Source: Cruorifilaria tuberocauda (taxonomy: Eukaryota; Nematoda; Chromadorea; Rhabditida; Onchocercidae). Taken from it: 64,000 bases of DNA. The DNA is taken from NCBI GenBank assembly GCA_013365365.1, contig JABVXU010000020.1, positions 186,001 to 250,000 of the forward strand. Direction: 5' to 3'. Within the stretch, counting starts at the first letter, position 1. Each line of letters opens with the position of its first letter. Below are positions 51,121-63,349 of this stretch, one piece after another. Position numbers and translations under genes: made by a program. The notes beneath the pieces are model-generated. The model saw only the letters and a program-made list of their open reading frames with translations, was not told where the DNA came from and searched no databases.

Positions 51121-54100
51121 TTATGATAAAACTTTTAGTACCTTAGTGGGCCCAACAGTCTCCGCAATAATTCTGATTCTATCCACATTGATCGGAGCCT
51201 GATTCAATGAATTCACAAGAACAGCCAAATAAGCTTTCTTCTTCCGTGATCGTTCCGGATTCTGTTCGTTTTCTCGTTTAGCACGACGAATTGATGTGGA
51301 GGTACTCGATGCAGTAGTGGCTCCTGCTACTGTTTGTTCCACACTAGGATCATTTCCTACTGCTGCAGATTCCATCTTCTTCATGCTACTGTTAGTAGTT
51401 GCAGCTGCTTTCAATCGACCACTATTTACGACTTCTCGTGAAGCTTCGCTATTTGCGCCACTCACAGGCTCCTTTCTGCCATTTCGAATTCCACTAGTTT
51501 TTCGCGTCTTACTATCGAATTTCCGTCTATTGGAATGCTCTTCATCCATTCTTCGACTGTGCTGAATTCGCCGTTCGTCAAAATCATTGCGATTCAATTG
51601 TCGAACAGACTTTTGATCGTTTATAGAAATTGGTCCTCCAAGACGTTGAACAGTTTGAATACGTCGTTCTTCTTTTTTCCGTAAAATCACTTCCCGCATC
51701 TTTTTTTGCTCCTCAAGCTTTGTCAAATATTCACTATCTAAACCAATTGCTTTCGCGCATTCAATGGTCTTTTCCTAAAATAATCAAAAATTTTAAATAT
51801 CTTAGAAGATTGTCTTAGCAGGTTTGCAAAAAGCAATTTAGAAGTAACTGAATAACCTGTTTTGCTACATCATTTGCACGATTTCTAATACGGTCAGAAT
51901 GATATAGTGATTCTCTACGACCGTCACCAGACTGTCTTAAACGATCTCCCGGACGCCGACGTATCATTTCATTTCTGAAAATATCAATAATATATCGAAC
52001 AGAAAAAGTGACTCACAAAATATTTTTTCTTATGATAGTGAAAAGCTTTCCTGCATAATATCACTGGAAAATGTGTGAAACAATATCAAAAATCTCAACC
52101 TCGAACGATAATTAGATGGACGACATGAAGATGAACGGCGACTGTGTGAATGAACTCGACGATACGGTGAACGTGATGAAGAACGCGAAGATACAGTAGA
52201 ACTTGAAGAATGCGATGAATATGAACGCGATCTACAATTAAATTTGAAATCGATCCGATTAATCCCATCATTCAATCCATTTCTGCCTTTATTGTGTTCT
52301 ATACTTTAATATAATTAAAGAACTTTTCGTATGTAGAATTTTGCTTAACTTATCATATTAGTCAGTTGGAATCAGACACTGCCGTCTTAAATTTAAAAAA
52401 AATTTGATTTAATCAATTCATACATATGAATATTATAGCAAGTCTTGCAAAAAACATACGCTCACCAAAATAACTTTTGAAGCAATCAACCGATACCTTG
52501 AACGTGAAGAAGAGGAAGAACGCAGTGAACGTGAGAAGCGAGATCTGCTACGAGCTGTTGTACGACGTAAAAAACCTTCCACCATTTGATCCCACTGTAC
52601 AACGGTTGGGATAGGACCATGGGACTCTGCCACAAATTGATTAGGATAAACAGAGGGAGGTGGTGTTGAATAATTCGGAAGGGGAACTATTTGTGGTGGT
52701 GGACGCGAGAAATCTGCAGACGACGATGGAACAATCTATAACGTTAAGATCTGCCAAAAAGAAGAAAATAATGGGTGTAGAGAAGGGTAAAAATAAGTAA
52801 AATTAAGTATTTTAAATATATTCAAGAACTACAATTTAGCAATCAAAGTAAAACGTTTCAAATCTATAATATTTGTTCAAAGCATTCGAAAATCAACAGT
52901 GAAAACTGGCTTATACTTACGCATCTTTTTTTATTTAGTATTCTGATAATATTTGAATAATTTGCAATAATGGAAAAGTTTATTCCTCTAGGCAGCTTAT
53001 TTTTGAAATCAAGCTACGAAACGCTACATATCATTAACCACATAGTTTAAAACATTAGCAGTTTAAATCAGTAAGGCAAATGATTACAATGATTACACGT
53101 TAACATCGAAAGCCTCCATGAAAATCATGCATTAAAGAGCATTTCTGGTCCATTTTCATAAAGATATTATGTAATATCATAACTGCATGTTTTATTGTGT
53201 TAGTCATTTTTAACTACGTTATATCGATTTAAGGCTTCATGTTCCTTTCGACATTCTTCTTTGAAAATGTTAATACCATAGCGATAAACAAAACTTACAG
53301 GAAATGGGATAGAATGCGACACTTGTGGTAACATTGCAACGCTATTCGGCAGTGGAAGAGCTACCGGATGTCGTAAACCTGCTACGCTAGGAACTCTGAC
53401 TGCCGCTTCCCATGGCAGTGGCACTGCAAATGATTTAAAGTGAATGAAGTTTAGAAAAACTTACGATAATGGTAGTAAAATCTAATTTTTAGTAATGTTT
53501 TGATCGGATCTGCAAACTTTCCTCAATTATATAAGTTTTGCTTACTACGATAACCGCTTTCTGATAAATATTCAGCAACTGCAGTAAAGAGTGAAGAATA
53601 AAATAAGACCTTAAAACAGAATTAAAATAGACCTTAAAATAGAAAAATTAAAATAGAAAACAAAATAGAATTAAAATAAAATCAAAAAATTTTAAGCTGC
53701 TATCAAAATTTTAACTACATCCACTGTCTTAGAAAAACAAACAATAAAACAATCAAATCGAAATGTATCCTTACAAGTATGTGATCCTTGTGGTCTGATA
53801 ACGCTCCTGTGATGAGGATTAATGAAAACTTTCGGTGCACGAATTGCACTTTTTATCGTACTGTTCATTGACTGTGCTTGAGATGCCGGAGATGAGCCTC
53901 CCTCCAGACCTATCGATTCAACCTACAACATCAAATTTCTACTTCAGAATTTGATTTTTCAATTGAGAATTCTTATATAATTCTAAGAATATTATTCTTT
54001 TATTTAACTCACTTTATGCTTATAAATGTATAGCAAAAAAAGAAGTTAGAAAATGAAAAAACACACTATAATAAGATTATAAAGATGTAAAACATGTCAC

Positions 54101-54793
54101 CGATTTGCTAGCTGAAATGTTGTTGACTGGGACATTCCGATTTTGATCCTCTCTTCTCGATGATGTTTCAGTCAGCAAAGAACGCTTTTGCATTAGTGCC
54201 TAAAACAGCAAAGACCAGTGCTATCATAAAGCACGCTATTCCTTTTTGCCACTTAAATATTACAACACTATTTTCTCATAATCGAAACAAAAAGTTAAAT
54301 GTACAATAAAGTATTGCAAATACTAAACACATACACGTTCAGAAGTAAATTTGGATGAACGCGGTGCTTTTTCAGCTTCTAAATCTTCGTCATAATCAAG
54401 TTCTTCGGCTTCTTCACGATGTTCCACAATTTCATCCTTTACACTTCCTTCCTCCTGAATGTCATCATCACCCAAAATTGCCGATTCATCCAACTCACTT
54501 AGGTTACTAACATCCTGAAAATGATAACACTGGATTAAGAAATTATTTTCAATAATTTCAAATTACAAAACTGAGACAGCTAGTCTGACATCAAACAATA
54601 ATGTAGTTAGAGCTCTAGACGAATACACACGTGCTAGGTTAATCCAGTACTTTATCTTTAGTTTCAACAGTACCGACAACCTTGCTTACCAAGATGGGAC
54701 ACATTATGTATAAAACGTTGAATGATATCGTGCAATGTAAGCAGAACTTACAAATGTGCTCGGTGTTTCCAACAGCAATTCTTCCTCGTCCAT
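51121..54793 (-). CDS. Arg/Ser-rich RNA-binding protein, RBM33-like
   Basis: Probable nuclear RNA-associated protein. Nine exons in phase: 54752-54793, 54335-54514, 54101-54199, 53775-53922, 53299-53423, 52497-52735, 52100-52231, 51857-51974 and 51121-51774, giving 578 residues. It starts with an acidic region (SELDESAILGDDD, EELDYDEDLEAE). A proline-rich middle (PKVFINPHHRSVIRP, LPLPWEAAVRVPS, RPPPQIVPLPNYS) and two RS-rich blocks around exons 6-7 follow. The C-terminal half is highly charged with a coiled-coil-like LTKLEEQKKMREVILRKKEE, and the end AYLAVLVNSLNQ...DRIRIIAETVG could be a degenerate RRM beta-alpha unit. The order acidic, INPH motif, LEEQK helix, RRM-like end recalls vertebrate RBM33, but I cannot verify this. 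TTTCAATCAG 22 nt before the ATG suggests trans-splicing. Confidence 0.85.
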
Positions 54794-55264
54794 ATTCTCC
54801 CGTTCTCAAAGGAATCTGATTGAAATAAACACAATGTGATAAAAATTATATCATTTGAAAATAATCATAAACATGTTGATTTTTTTAAGACAAAAAAATG
54901 AAAATGACAGAAAAGGATACCATGTTAACTTCCACCAATGCATTCCCTGGGGAAAAAAAATAATAATAAAAGGAAAGAAGGATATGACACTAACTTATGA
55001 AGCATAAATTGGCAATTCTTCAGCAAAATTGAACTTTTTCACCTAAGTAATGCATTACATTATGGAAATCAACACCGTCGATAGTTCACGTTTGCAGTGA
55101 AAATGGCAGGCTATGGAAAAAAAGCCTAAATCTACTGAGCTCTACAACTGCAGTTATTTTAAAATATTTTCAGAACATTTATTAAATTCTATGAAGTGTC
55201 TAATAAATATAAGAGCAAAATATTTGTTCGTGACGTCTATGTGATAGATCGTTTTATATGAAAG

Positions 55265-55462
55265 ATGATACGTATAGAGCAAAACAAAACAAACCTCAAA
55301 CATACACCCCAAACTCAATCATCCGTCACGTTCCAACGTTCTCAGAATTGTATTTCAACCAGATTTAATGTTAAATTTTATGAATTCTCAGATCGGACCC
55401 ATATGAAAATTGTTATCCCAGAAAGCTTCTCTATCGAGATATTGCGATCATCTTGCTGCTGA
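55265..55462 (+). CDS. Small ORF, unidentified
   Basis: 65 codons from ATG to TGA, MIRIEQNKTNLKHTPQTQ... ending EILRSSCC. Balanced composition with many polar residues and little homopolymer, unlike most chance ORFs here. It lies about 470 nt upstream of the RBM33-like start on the other strand, so it may be a fortuitous ORF in a promoter. No known domain. Confidence 0.2.
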   Translation: MIRIEQNKTNLKHTPQTQSSVTFQRSQNCISTRFNVKFYEFSDRTHMKIVIPESFSIEILRSSCC

Positions 55463-57577
55463 TTAAGAGCAGTGAGATCGAGTAGAAACTATAATCTCTT
55501 CGGTATAATTCTATTCTGAAGAATAGTCACCATAAGTGGTTTTGTTTTTCATACTTTTGTGATTAATCAATAATTGTAAATAACATTTGTAATTTCGCCT
55601 GCTAGAAATAAGGCTAAAATGATCTGCAGTTTATGAATACTAGGGATAATCAATTTAACCTAAAACTTTCAAGTACCATTTTCACATCCATAAAAGAAGC
55701 AAGATAAATCGAGACGACCAATTTCGTTCAAGCATTGTATCAGTATCGTTTTTTCTTGAGGATTGTTGAAAAATAATCAGAAAATTATAAAATATATTAT
55801 TTATCTTTGTAGTAATTATAATGGTAAGGAAAAGATATTACTGGAATAAATTAAATTGCTATTTGATATTGATTGTTTGAGATATTTCAATTAGGTCAAA
55901 AATACGTATTATAATATAATATGTTTTATAATTTTTACATATTTTTGATTGTTCACTGCTCGCTTAACGATGACAGTCATTTATTCAAATCAATCATTCG
56001 GTTAACAGTTTATGCTAATTAGCAGAGCAAAAAGCACTATGAGCCGCAGAGATCTTTAGAATTTAAAATTTCGTTTTTAACATGGTTACAAATATAGTTG
56101 TAAAAATTTACTTTCATTTTCGTATATGAAAGACATTTTTAATGCTCATATTTCTTTAACATTTCTTTAGCTAAAATATTCTTTGCCAATAATACAATAA
56201 CTTTGTGAGTTAACAATCAATTAGTGATTTGGGTAAGTATAGAATTCTCTGAGAATTATCGATTGTTATTTTATCAATTCCTGCCTAAATACCTGTTCAG
56301 CAGTAGCATACGTCACTCAGAGAACTTCTGATTATTATAAATTTCTGGAAACTCAATAAATCTTCACTCTTTATGATACGAATTAAAAATAAATCGGTCA
56401 GTTCATTAATCAATCGATCAATCAATTAATTAATTTCATTGTATCTTTTGTTGGTTGGAAGAAGTACCTGCAACAATCGTCGTAAAATTTGTCGATTTGA
56501 GCAATGATTGCTTGGAATGCGTATGTGAAACAGGTCAGTTCAGATTATTATAACGTATTTTTAGCGGAAACATCAAAATGCAGTTAACTAAAGTTTTCTT
56601 CTAAAAGTTACGGGAAACTTGAATTGAAATTGATAAAGTGACGATGATGATGGTAGCCGCTTATCACTGATCGATATTTAGTTGTTCAGGAAAAGAACAA
56701 ATGAGAAATATCCTAGAATTTAAATTTAAATTTTTATAATCGCAATTGTTACAGAATTCCGATCCAGAGTACATTCGATATGAGCACCAGAAATCAGGAA
56801 ATTATCTTCGATCGTTTTTCATAAAATAACGTGTGATAGCATTATCATTACTAAAAATTGGAAGCAGCAATGTCTGGTATTTGTTACGAAACTGTAGCAC
56901 GTCACTGACTTATTCATCGATCTTGTCCTTTCTGTTCTTATTGCTTTCCTGTTTACCTCTAGTCCTATTTTGTCCTATTTTCTGTACAGCTAAATAATAA
57001 GTGATAAGAGTGAGAAGAAACTTCTAATAAATATAAATCATATCTTCAGAAAATAATGTTCAGTTGATATATGGTCGGTATCAATCCACTGACTATCAAG
57101 GAAACTTGACTGATAATAAAGATGTTTCTTCTTATCTTCGATTTTTCTCTACACGGAAAACATTGCTTTAGATGATTTATTCCTAGAAAGAAAGGGAAAT
57201 TCCAATAAAATTAAGGTAGTCGACAGTATTCAAGACACACGTGTAGGAAAAAACCCATCAGCACAAATATCATTTTCTCTTTCCTTTCGTTACTTTCATT
57301 AGTGGAAAAGTACATTTAGCATACATATTTGTCTATTTTTGAGAATTATTAAAGAATTCAAGGCGAGAAAAAACTTCAAAGTCCGATTTCCAAAAACTAA
57401 ACAGTTATTGTATAGATAATGAAACAATAGTTTTTTTGCGATTACGGTGATACATATCAGTCATGTTCAAAGCTATTCAACATACATAACTTTCCTAATT
57501 ACCTAACTATAACAGTTCCTTTAACATTTTGATTTTTGGCGTAAACTGTTTACAAATGGACAAAAATTTGCGCAAAT

Positions 57578-57583
57578 TTTTAT
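57578..57583 (-). terminator. AATAAA polyadenylation signal of the collagen gene
   Basis: AATAAA on the minus strand about 155 nt after the collagen stop codon at 57738. Confidence 0.5.
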
Positions 57584-57737
57584 TTTGCACCATATTTTTT
57601 TGAGCTTCATCATATCGATTGTTTTCACTGAATTCTACGTCACTTCGATTAGAATAACAATAATTTGTTGAGAAATTTTACTGTTTTCGTCACCGTTGAA
57701 TGAGCATATACAAGCAAAGAGATAGGGTTGGTTATCT

Positions 57738-59393
57738 TCATTGTGTCTTCGTCAGGTACGGTGAACTTCGTCTTGGACATGGACAATAATGAGCATCTGG
57801 TCCTGGTAAACCTGGGCTACCGGGCTGAAATATTATATGCTTATTATTAAATTGTCAAGTACAAAAGAGAGAAATATCTTACTTGATGGGAATCGATTAA
57901 AATCAAGTATGGTAAATCGCTTTGCTTGCATTTTTCGTTTGCATCAAAGTTCGGATAAGCCAAGATATTGCTTTCTGATTTAGGAAGATAATAATATAAA
58001 AATTTCAATTGATTCTAAGAAGTTCTTCAAAGAAAATTTCAGATATACCGGTCCAGGACGTCCATCATTGCCTTTTCTACCATCATGTCCTGGTCTTCCT
58101 TCTGTGCCCTGTTCTCCTGGTTCACCGTCAGCACCTTTATCTCCGTTTGCTCCCGGTAGGCCGGGTGGTCCCCTTGATCCAGTTGGTCCTTTAGGTCCTT
58201 GTGGTCCAATGCCTCGTTTTCCATCTTTGCCTGGTGATCCTGGCCTTCCAGGTTCTCCATCTCGTCCTCCCTCGCCCATTTCACCAGGTAATCCAGGTGA
58301 TCCTTGTCCTCCATTCTTACCTGGTCTTCCAAGTGGCCCGCGACGTCCTGTTTCTCCATAATCTCCTTCTAGACCGTTTGGTCCTGGTGGTCCCGGTCGT
58401 CCCGGAGGACATTCTATGCAACCACCAGGGAAGTGATACGTTGCTAATAGTGAAACACCGTTAGCACCACTTCTACCGTCTTTACCTGTTGGTCCATCGA
58501 TACCCCTTAGACCTTTGTCACCTGGTGGTCCTGGTGGACCAGGTGGACATACATCCGGTGCCTGACATTCTGCAACAAATTTATCCTTATATTTAACTAT
58601 ATATTGTGAATGAAGCTTTCTTTAAATAATTTCTAAAATTTCGAGGAATACCGCAAATGAAAATCTTTTCTTGGCTCAATTTTTTTGCACTGCAAGTTGA
58701 AAACTAACGACAATGTGGCGGCGGAATGAACTCTTGTCGTTTGTATCGGTTGATTAGGGAGGTAAATGTCTCTTGTCGACGACCACCTGGGCCAAAGTGC
58801 AACATTACTATTCTTTCCCAAGTATCGTCTGCAACCGTCTAAAAGAACATTGAATTTAAATTTCAATTAATTTTGCTTCTTAATTCTTGATATTCATGAA
58901 CTATAATAAAACTGCCTCATTACTGCTCTTTCGACAATATTCACACTAACTTCTTCACGTATTTGATCATTTGATCAATATTAATAAAAGTGTTTAAGTA
59001 ATATTAATTAATTATCACTTTAAGACTTTTTATTGATATTAATCTAATGATCCAATAAGTTAGCTATAAGCTATAACTATCACTTTCGCTCATTTCTATG
59101 AACAAAAAAATAAAAGAAAATGAAAAAAAATCTTTCAAATGCCATTTTTTGAACATAAGCTCTTATTATATCATGCTCTTCATATATTTCAAATTCGATT
59201 TCGAAATTTTCAAACAATCATCAAAAATTTTGCTTTCAAAAAAAGTACTAACCCTGAAGATGCCCATTTCATCCATGACGTCGTCATGTAAGCTGTTTAT
59301 TTCGTTGAATATTACACAAACGGCGATCAGAGATGTGACAATGATGCAGGCGCAACTTGCCGTTGCGATACCGATCATTGTTTTCGTGCTCAT
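57738..59393 (-). CDS. Nematode cuticle collagen
   Basis: Structural collagen secreted by the hypodermis into the cuticle. Four exons: 59253-59393, 58709-58838, 58049-58569 and 57738-57824, giving 292 residues. It has an N-terminal signal-anchor ([20 protein letters not shown], about residues 8-27). The WERIVML region and a basic RRQ furin-like site come next. A Cys-flanked start ([18 protein letters not shown]) opens two Gly-X-Y blocks, interrupted once by [19 protein letters not shown]. The ending is [13 protein letters not shown], the usual nematode C-terminal cysteine motif. The ATG at 59393 was chosen because GAGATTACAG ends 7 nt upstream, a good trans-splice acceptor. Longer in-frame Mets at 59423 and 59480 would add a basic extension across that acceptor. 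The polyA signal is likely at 57578-57583. It belongs to the col/rol/dpy/sqt superfamily; the member is not assigned. Confidence 0.95.
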
Positions 59394-62352
59394 TCGCTTC
59401 CTGTAATCTCGACTGTATTTCATATGAATTTTATATCTTACTGAGTATCGAGTGAAGTAAATACTCTTCAGTTCAATCAATACCCTATCTACAATTCACG
59501 GTAAAATACTCAATTCAAAAAAGAATTCATTGTATTATTAAAAAATATGATCAACCGCTGTTAATATTAGAAGCATATACTACTGACCAAATGCGCAAAT
59601 CGTTAAGTAAAATTGATTATTTAAATCCCAAAGGAAAATAAAAAATTTTCTCGACCATAATCTAATAAACAATGTGTAATCATCGAATTTCCAAAAACGC
59701 TAAAAGTGCTTATAGTTATTTTTTAGATAAATTAGGAATCTTAAAATGCCAAATGAAATTTGTTGTGTTTTATCATTCCTTATGTGTAATTAATTTAATC
59801 ATAGGTTATAAGTTCAATTATAATTTCGAAATTTCCCAATCTTGCACACACAGAAGTGGTTTCAAATTTAAGTTGATAATAGGACCAAGGGTACTAACTT
59901 GATCATATTGTCATATCATACTGTACTTTATTCTACATCAACTTACCGATACGATACAACAAAGCTGTACGAAATGATTGAAAAATAGTTATAAATGAAA
60001 TATTTTCAACATCTTTTATAAGGGAAACATTCTCCAAGCAAGAAGGAAAAAGGTACGAATACGAATAGGTAGTTGCAGTGTTCCACCTATTCGTTAACAG
60101 GTAGAGAATGAAGAGAATGGAAAACAGAGTGAGGTGAAGCTACCATTTCCGATATTATCATACTGAGACGAAACTTTTAAGAAAAGAAGAAATTGAAACT
60201 ATCCAATCACATCATGAAGGATTGTCACCACAAACATTTCATCGGTTCTTTTTTCATTGAAAAATCGAGTCGCTTTTATACAAAAGTTGAATATTTTTTA
60301 GGATGCATCCAAAAAAACCTGTTTGCAATAAAACTGATTGCTTTAACTGGAAAAATGATAAGGAAAGAAATGTTTTGAAATGAAAGTAATGTTTTAATAA
60401 AAAAATTGTACAACATAGTGAGACGAATGAAATTAGTTAATGTTACTGATTCATTTTATTTTGTTTTTTTAAAAAAAATTAATTTGTTTGGAAGATTAAA
60501 CAGCCTTGAGTTAGGAAGTAATGCTTCAAGCAGTCTTTCAATTACTTTTCTTTCAGCTCTCCACAAAATTTATTACTCTTTCTATTTTCTTCTTAAAAAC
60601 TAGAAAAAGAAAGTAACAATTGTAGAATTGAACTGTTCCACAGCAAGTATAGTGTAAATTCGTCCTTCCAACACTATGAAACACTTATCTTTTCCCATTT
60701 CTTAAAGTGGTACAGTATTGAGGTTATGATCTTCCATTCGCACTATTCAAATAGTACATTGAGGAATGAAATTAAGTGCATGAACAGACTATCTGATCAT
60801 TTAGTAAAATTTTAGAAATCATCATTTTTGTAAATTATTTCATTTGCATAAAATTCTCATTTTCTTTATGAAAGGTCAAAAGTGCAAAGAGAGATAGGGA
60901 CGGTGTTATTGCTATTTGTGTTTTTAAGTAAGAATAGCTGTATATGATCAGACTGTTTAAATTTTTTAAAGTTTTGCTTATTACAAAATAACGGAAGTTT
61001 CTAGCAATAAAATATTGATAGATATGAATTTCGAAATTGATATTAAATTTCCGCAACTTTTGTGCAATCCAATTTTAAACCAATTAATTCTAAATTACTG
61101 GAATAAATGATTCTGGAACGTTAAGACCTGAAAATTGAATTTAAACATTGATGAAAATCATGCTGACTAAATTTTAAAACGTTATTTTACCTACTAAGAA
61201 ATTTTATGATTGCTTAAGTTCATGACATTGAAACAGAACGTTAAGTTCCTGTTTACACGAAAAGTTGTTTTGATAAACTTTTTTTTCGATTTTTCAAATA
61301 AACAAATTTGCATTTTTTAAACTCCAATTTATAAAATATGAAAAACAAACACTATCTTCAAGTATTAATTATATTTATCCTAAACTAAATATGTACTCGG
61401 AACTATTTCGTCTGAATATCCACACTATCTTTTTCCCTTAAAAATATCTTACAGATATGAATTAAATGAAATTGAAGTTGAGAAATCGTAACTTTTAATC
61501 TCCGAGTAACATCATTTTGAACTATAATATTTGAAATTAAACAATCAATAATTAACTTGAGTAAAGTAAGCGAACCACAGAAAAACTCTATTCGATGAAA
61601 ACAAAAAGATTATGAGCAGTTTTTTGGTGATCTGTGTTCAACATGCAAAATAACACTATGCCTTTCTTCAAATCTATTTGTCTATAAACTTCATTTCCGT
61701 CTCTCAATTGATCTCTAATTACTTTTAAGACAATTCAAGAATGTAATTATAGTGTTAAAATCGGCTGATAAATAATCAAAAATACGAATTATCAATTTAT
61801 ACATATAAATGAGAAAGTTGACATTAAACATTGCTGAAGATCATGTTAGCTAAATTTGAAAATACTGATTTGTTGATTGGAGGAATGTTGTGATAGGCTT
61901 GAATTCATGGCATGAAATCAGGAGATTGCATTTATATGGTTGGGAAATGTTACAAATTGATATTACATTAAGAACGGTTATTTCACTGTATCATTAAGAC
62001 GGAAGTAAGTGGCTCTTGAACAGTAACACTACACGAAAAATTGAGGGATTATGAAATTTTAGTGATTTTTTAGCACAAATTCGAAATGAAAATTCAAAAC
62101 GAAATCATGAAAATGACTGTTAAGAATTCAAAAGCTACAACTTTCGATTTCTACAAAAACGATTCATTCCAAAAATGTTCTTAGAATTTGCTATAAAATT
62201 ACTTAAAAATAGTTCAAAGTTTGCACTTTGAAATTGACTTGAAAAATTCTTAAATTTATCAAAAATCACTTTACAGATATTCAAAGAAAGTTTAAATGAG
62301 TTAGGTTTTTTTTGTCAAATAATTCTTAAGAATAGCCTAAAAATGTTGGATA
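59394..62352. other. Intergenic, collagen upstream / RING gene downstream
   Basis: No gene recognised; very AT-rich. A 10-bp inverted repeat lies at 60061-60094, about 670 bp upstream of the collagen start. ORFs at 59672-59902, 60193-60378, 60406-60603 and 60835-61056 are low-complexity and without context. Confidence 0.55.
60061..60094. repeat. 10-bp inverted repeat upstream of the collagen gene
   Basis: ACGAATAGGT, 14-nt spacer, ACCTATTCGT. Perfect dyad; it could be a protein-binding site or simply a hairpin. Confidence 0.75.
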
Positions 62353-63349
62353 TTAAATATCAGAGTTGATAGAATTAATGGCTTCGAAGACAGGGATAGA
62401 ATGGATTTCATGATCGCCTAACTCGAAACCAGTAACGATTGCTGTTATATGAAATATGAGTGGTGGATCGAAGCTGATATTGGTGTGTCGATCGTTGGCA
62501 ATTCGAGATTTTTTTCTTATTTCTAGAAAAGAGACTCCAGAAATGGTAAAACAGACGTCTATGGAATTGTTTTTTGAATCCAGCAACTGATAAATTTAAT
62601 TCATCTTTAATTAAAATTTTTGAATTTAATTCAAATTCAGACTTTTTCCTTAATTTTAAAACAACCATACCGTTTTGGTGGCAGTTCTTTTTGCACTGGT
62701 TTTTTTTGCGCCGGTTTTTTTTGCACCAGTTTTTTGTTAATGGAGCGTTTTTCGGTTTTCTGCAAATATTCAATTTAATTATTGCTATTTATTATTCGTT
62801 ACCATTACAACTCTATCGTATGCAATTTCATAGAGACCCATCTATGGAAAAATTAATCTTAAAGTATTTTATTTTTTGAGAATCTACTAAAGTTCGAAAT
62901 TCATCGATTAAAACCCTAATTTTGTGTATTCTAACGTTTCAAATATCATTTATACTTTTTGGATCCAAAGAATGGATAATTCACTTATTAATCAACAAAT
63001 TCCAAAATAACTAACCGTAGCACTGCTGAAAAAATACAAGTTTAGGAAGCTACCAGCATATTTTCGACACACCGGACAAAACTTTGTGTTTTTATCAGTC
63101 TGAAATGATTCGGAGATGGAATAAAATCCACTTGCAAGAGTAATATTATTTTAATACGGTAGTGTGAGAATGCAAAATTGTCTAAGCGATAAGTTAATCC
63201 TAATAGTATAAAGAGATACAAATTATAGACAATAAACAAACCGATAACCAGGAAGAGATACAGTTTCGATGGAATACATGGCCGCAGAGTAATGCTCCAA
63301 AGTCAAGCACACCGTCGTCAGCTTCCAAGCAAATTGGACAGTACATCAT
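62353..63349 (-). CDS. Small RING finger protein, probable E3 ubiquitin ligase
   Basis: Four exons in phase: 63242-63349, 63016-63099, 62643-62759 and 62353-62586, giving 180 residues. The RING is at the very N-terminus: CPICLEADDGVLDFGALLC, GHVFHRNC and FCPVCRK supply a C3H2C3-type cysteine/histidine set. It is followed by a basic low-complexity repeat (VQKKPAQKKPVQKELPPK) and a polar C-terminal segment with no known domain. The start sits one base after TTCTTTGCAG at 63351, a likely trans-splice acceptor. The compact N-terminal RING plus basic linker resembles TRAIP/NOPO-type ligases, but this is only an impression. The exon 3 donor (GAAAAA|GTCTGA) is weak; it was chosen because it keeps exon 4 open, and the stronger CG|GTATGG would not. 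Confidence 0.8.

Larger units (their letters stand above)
54794..57737. other. Intergenic, RBM33-like upstream / collagen 3' side
   Basis: No family recognised. An AATAAA on the minus strand at 57578-57583, about 155 nt past the collagen stop, is its likely polyA signal. One coding-like ORF lies at 55265-55462 (plus). Confidence 0.5.

Noticed and set aside
58039..58464. Several long ORFs on both strands over the collagen exon
   Set aside because: GC-rich Gly-X-Y coding sequence keeps other frames open; only the Gly-X-Y frame is real.
62408..62773. 121-codon minus-strand ORF (Lys/Asn/Cys-rich) over RING exons 3-4
   Set aside because: Alternative frame of the A-rich repeat; the QKKP frame joins the RING exons in phase and the other does not.
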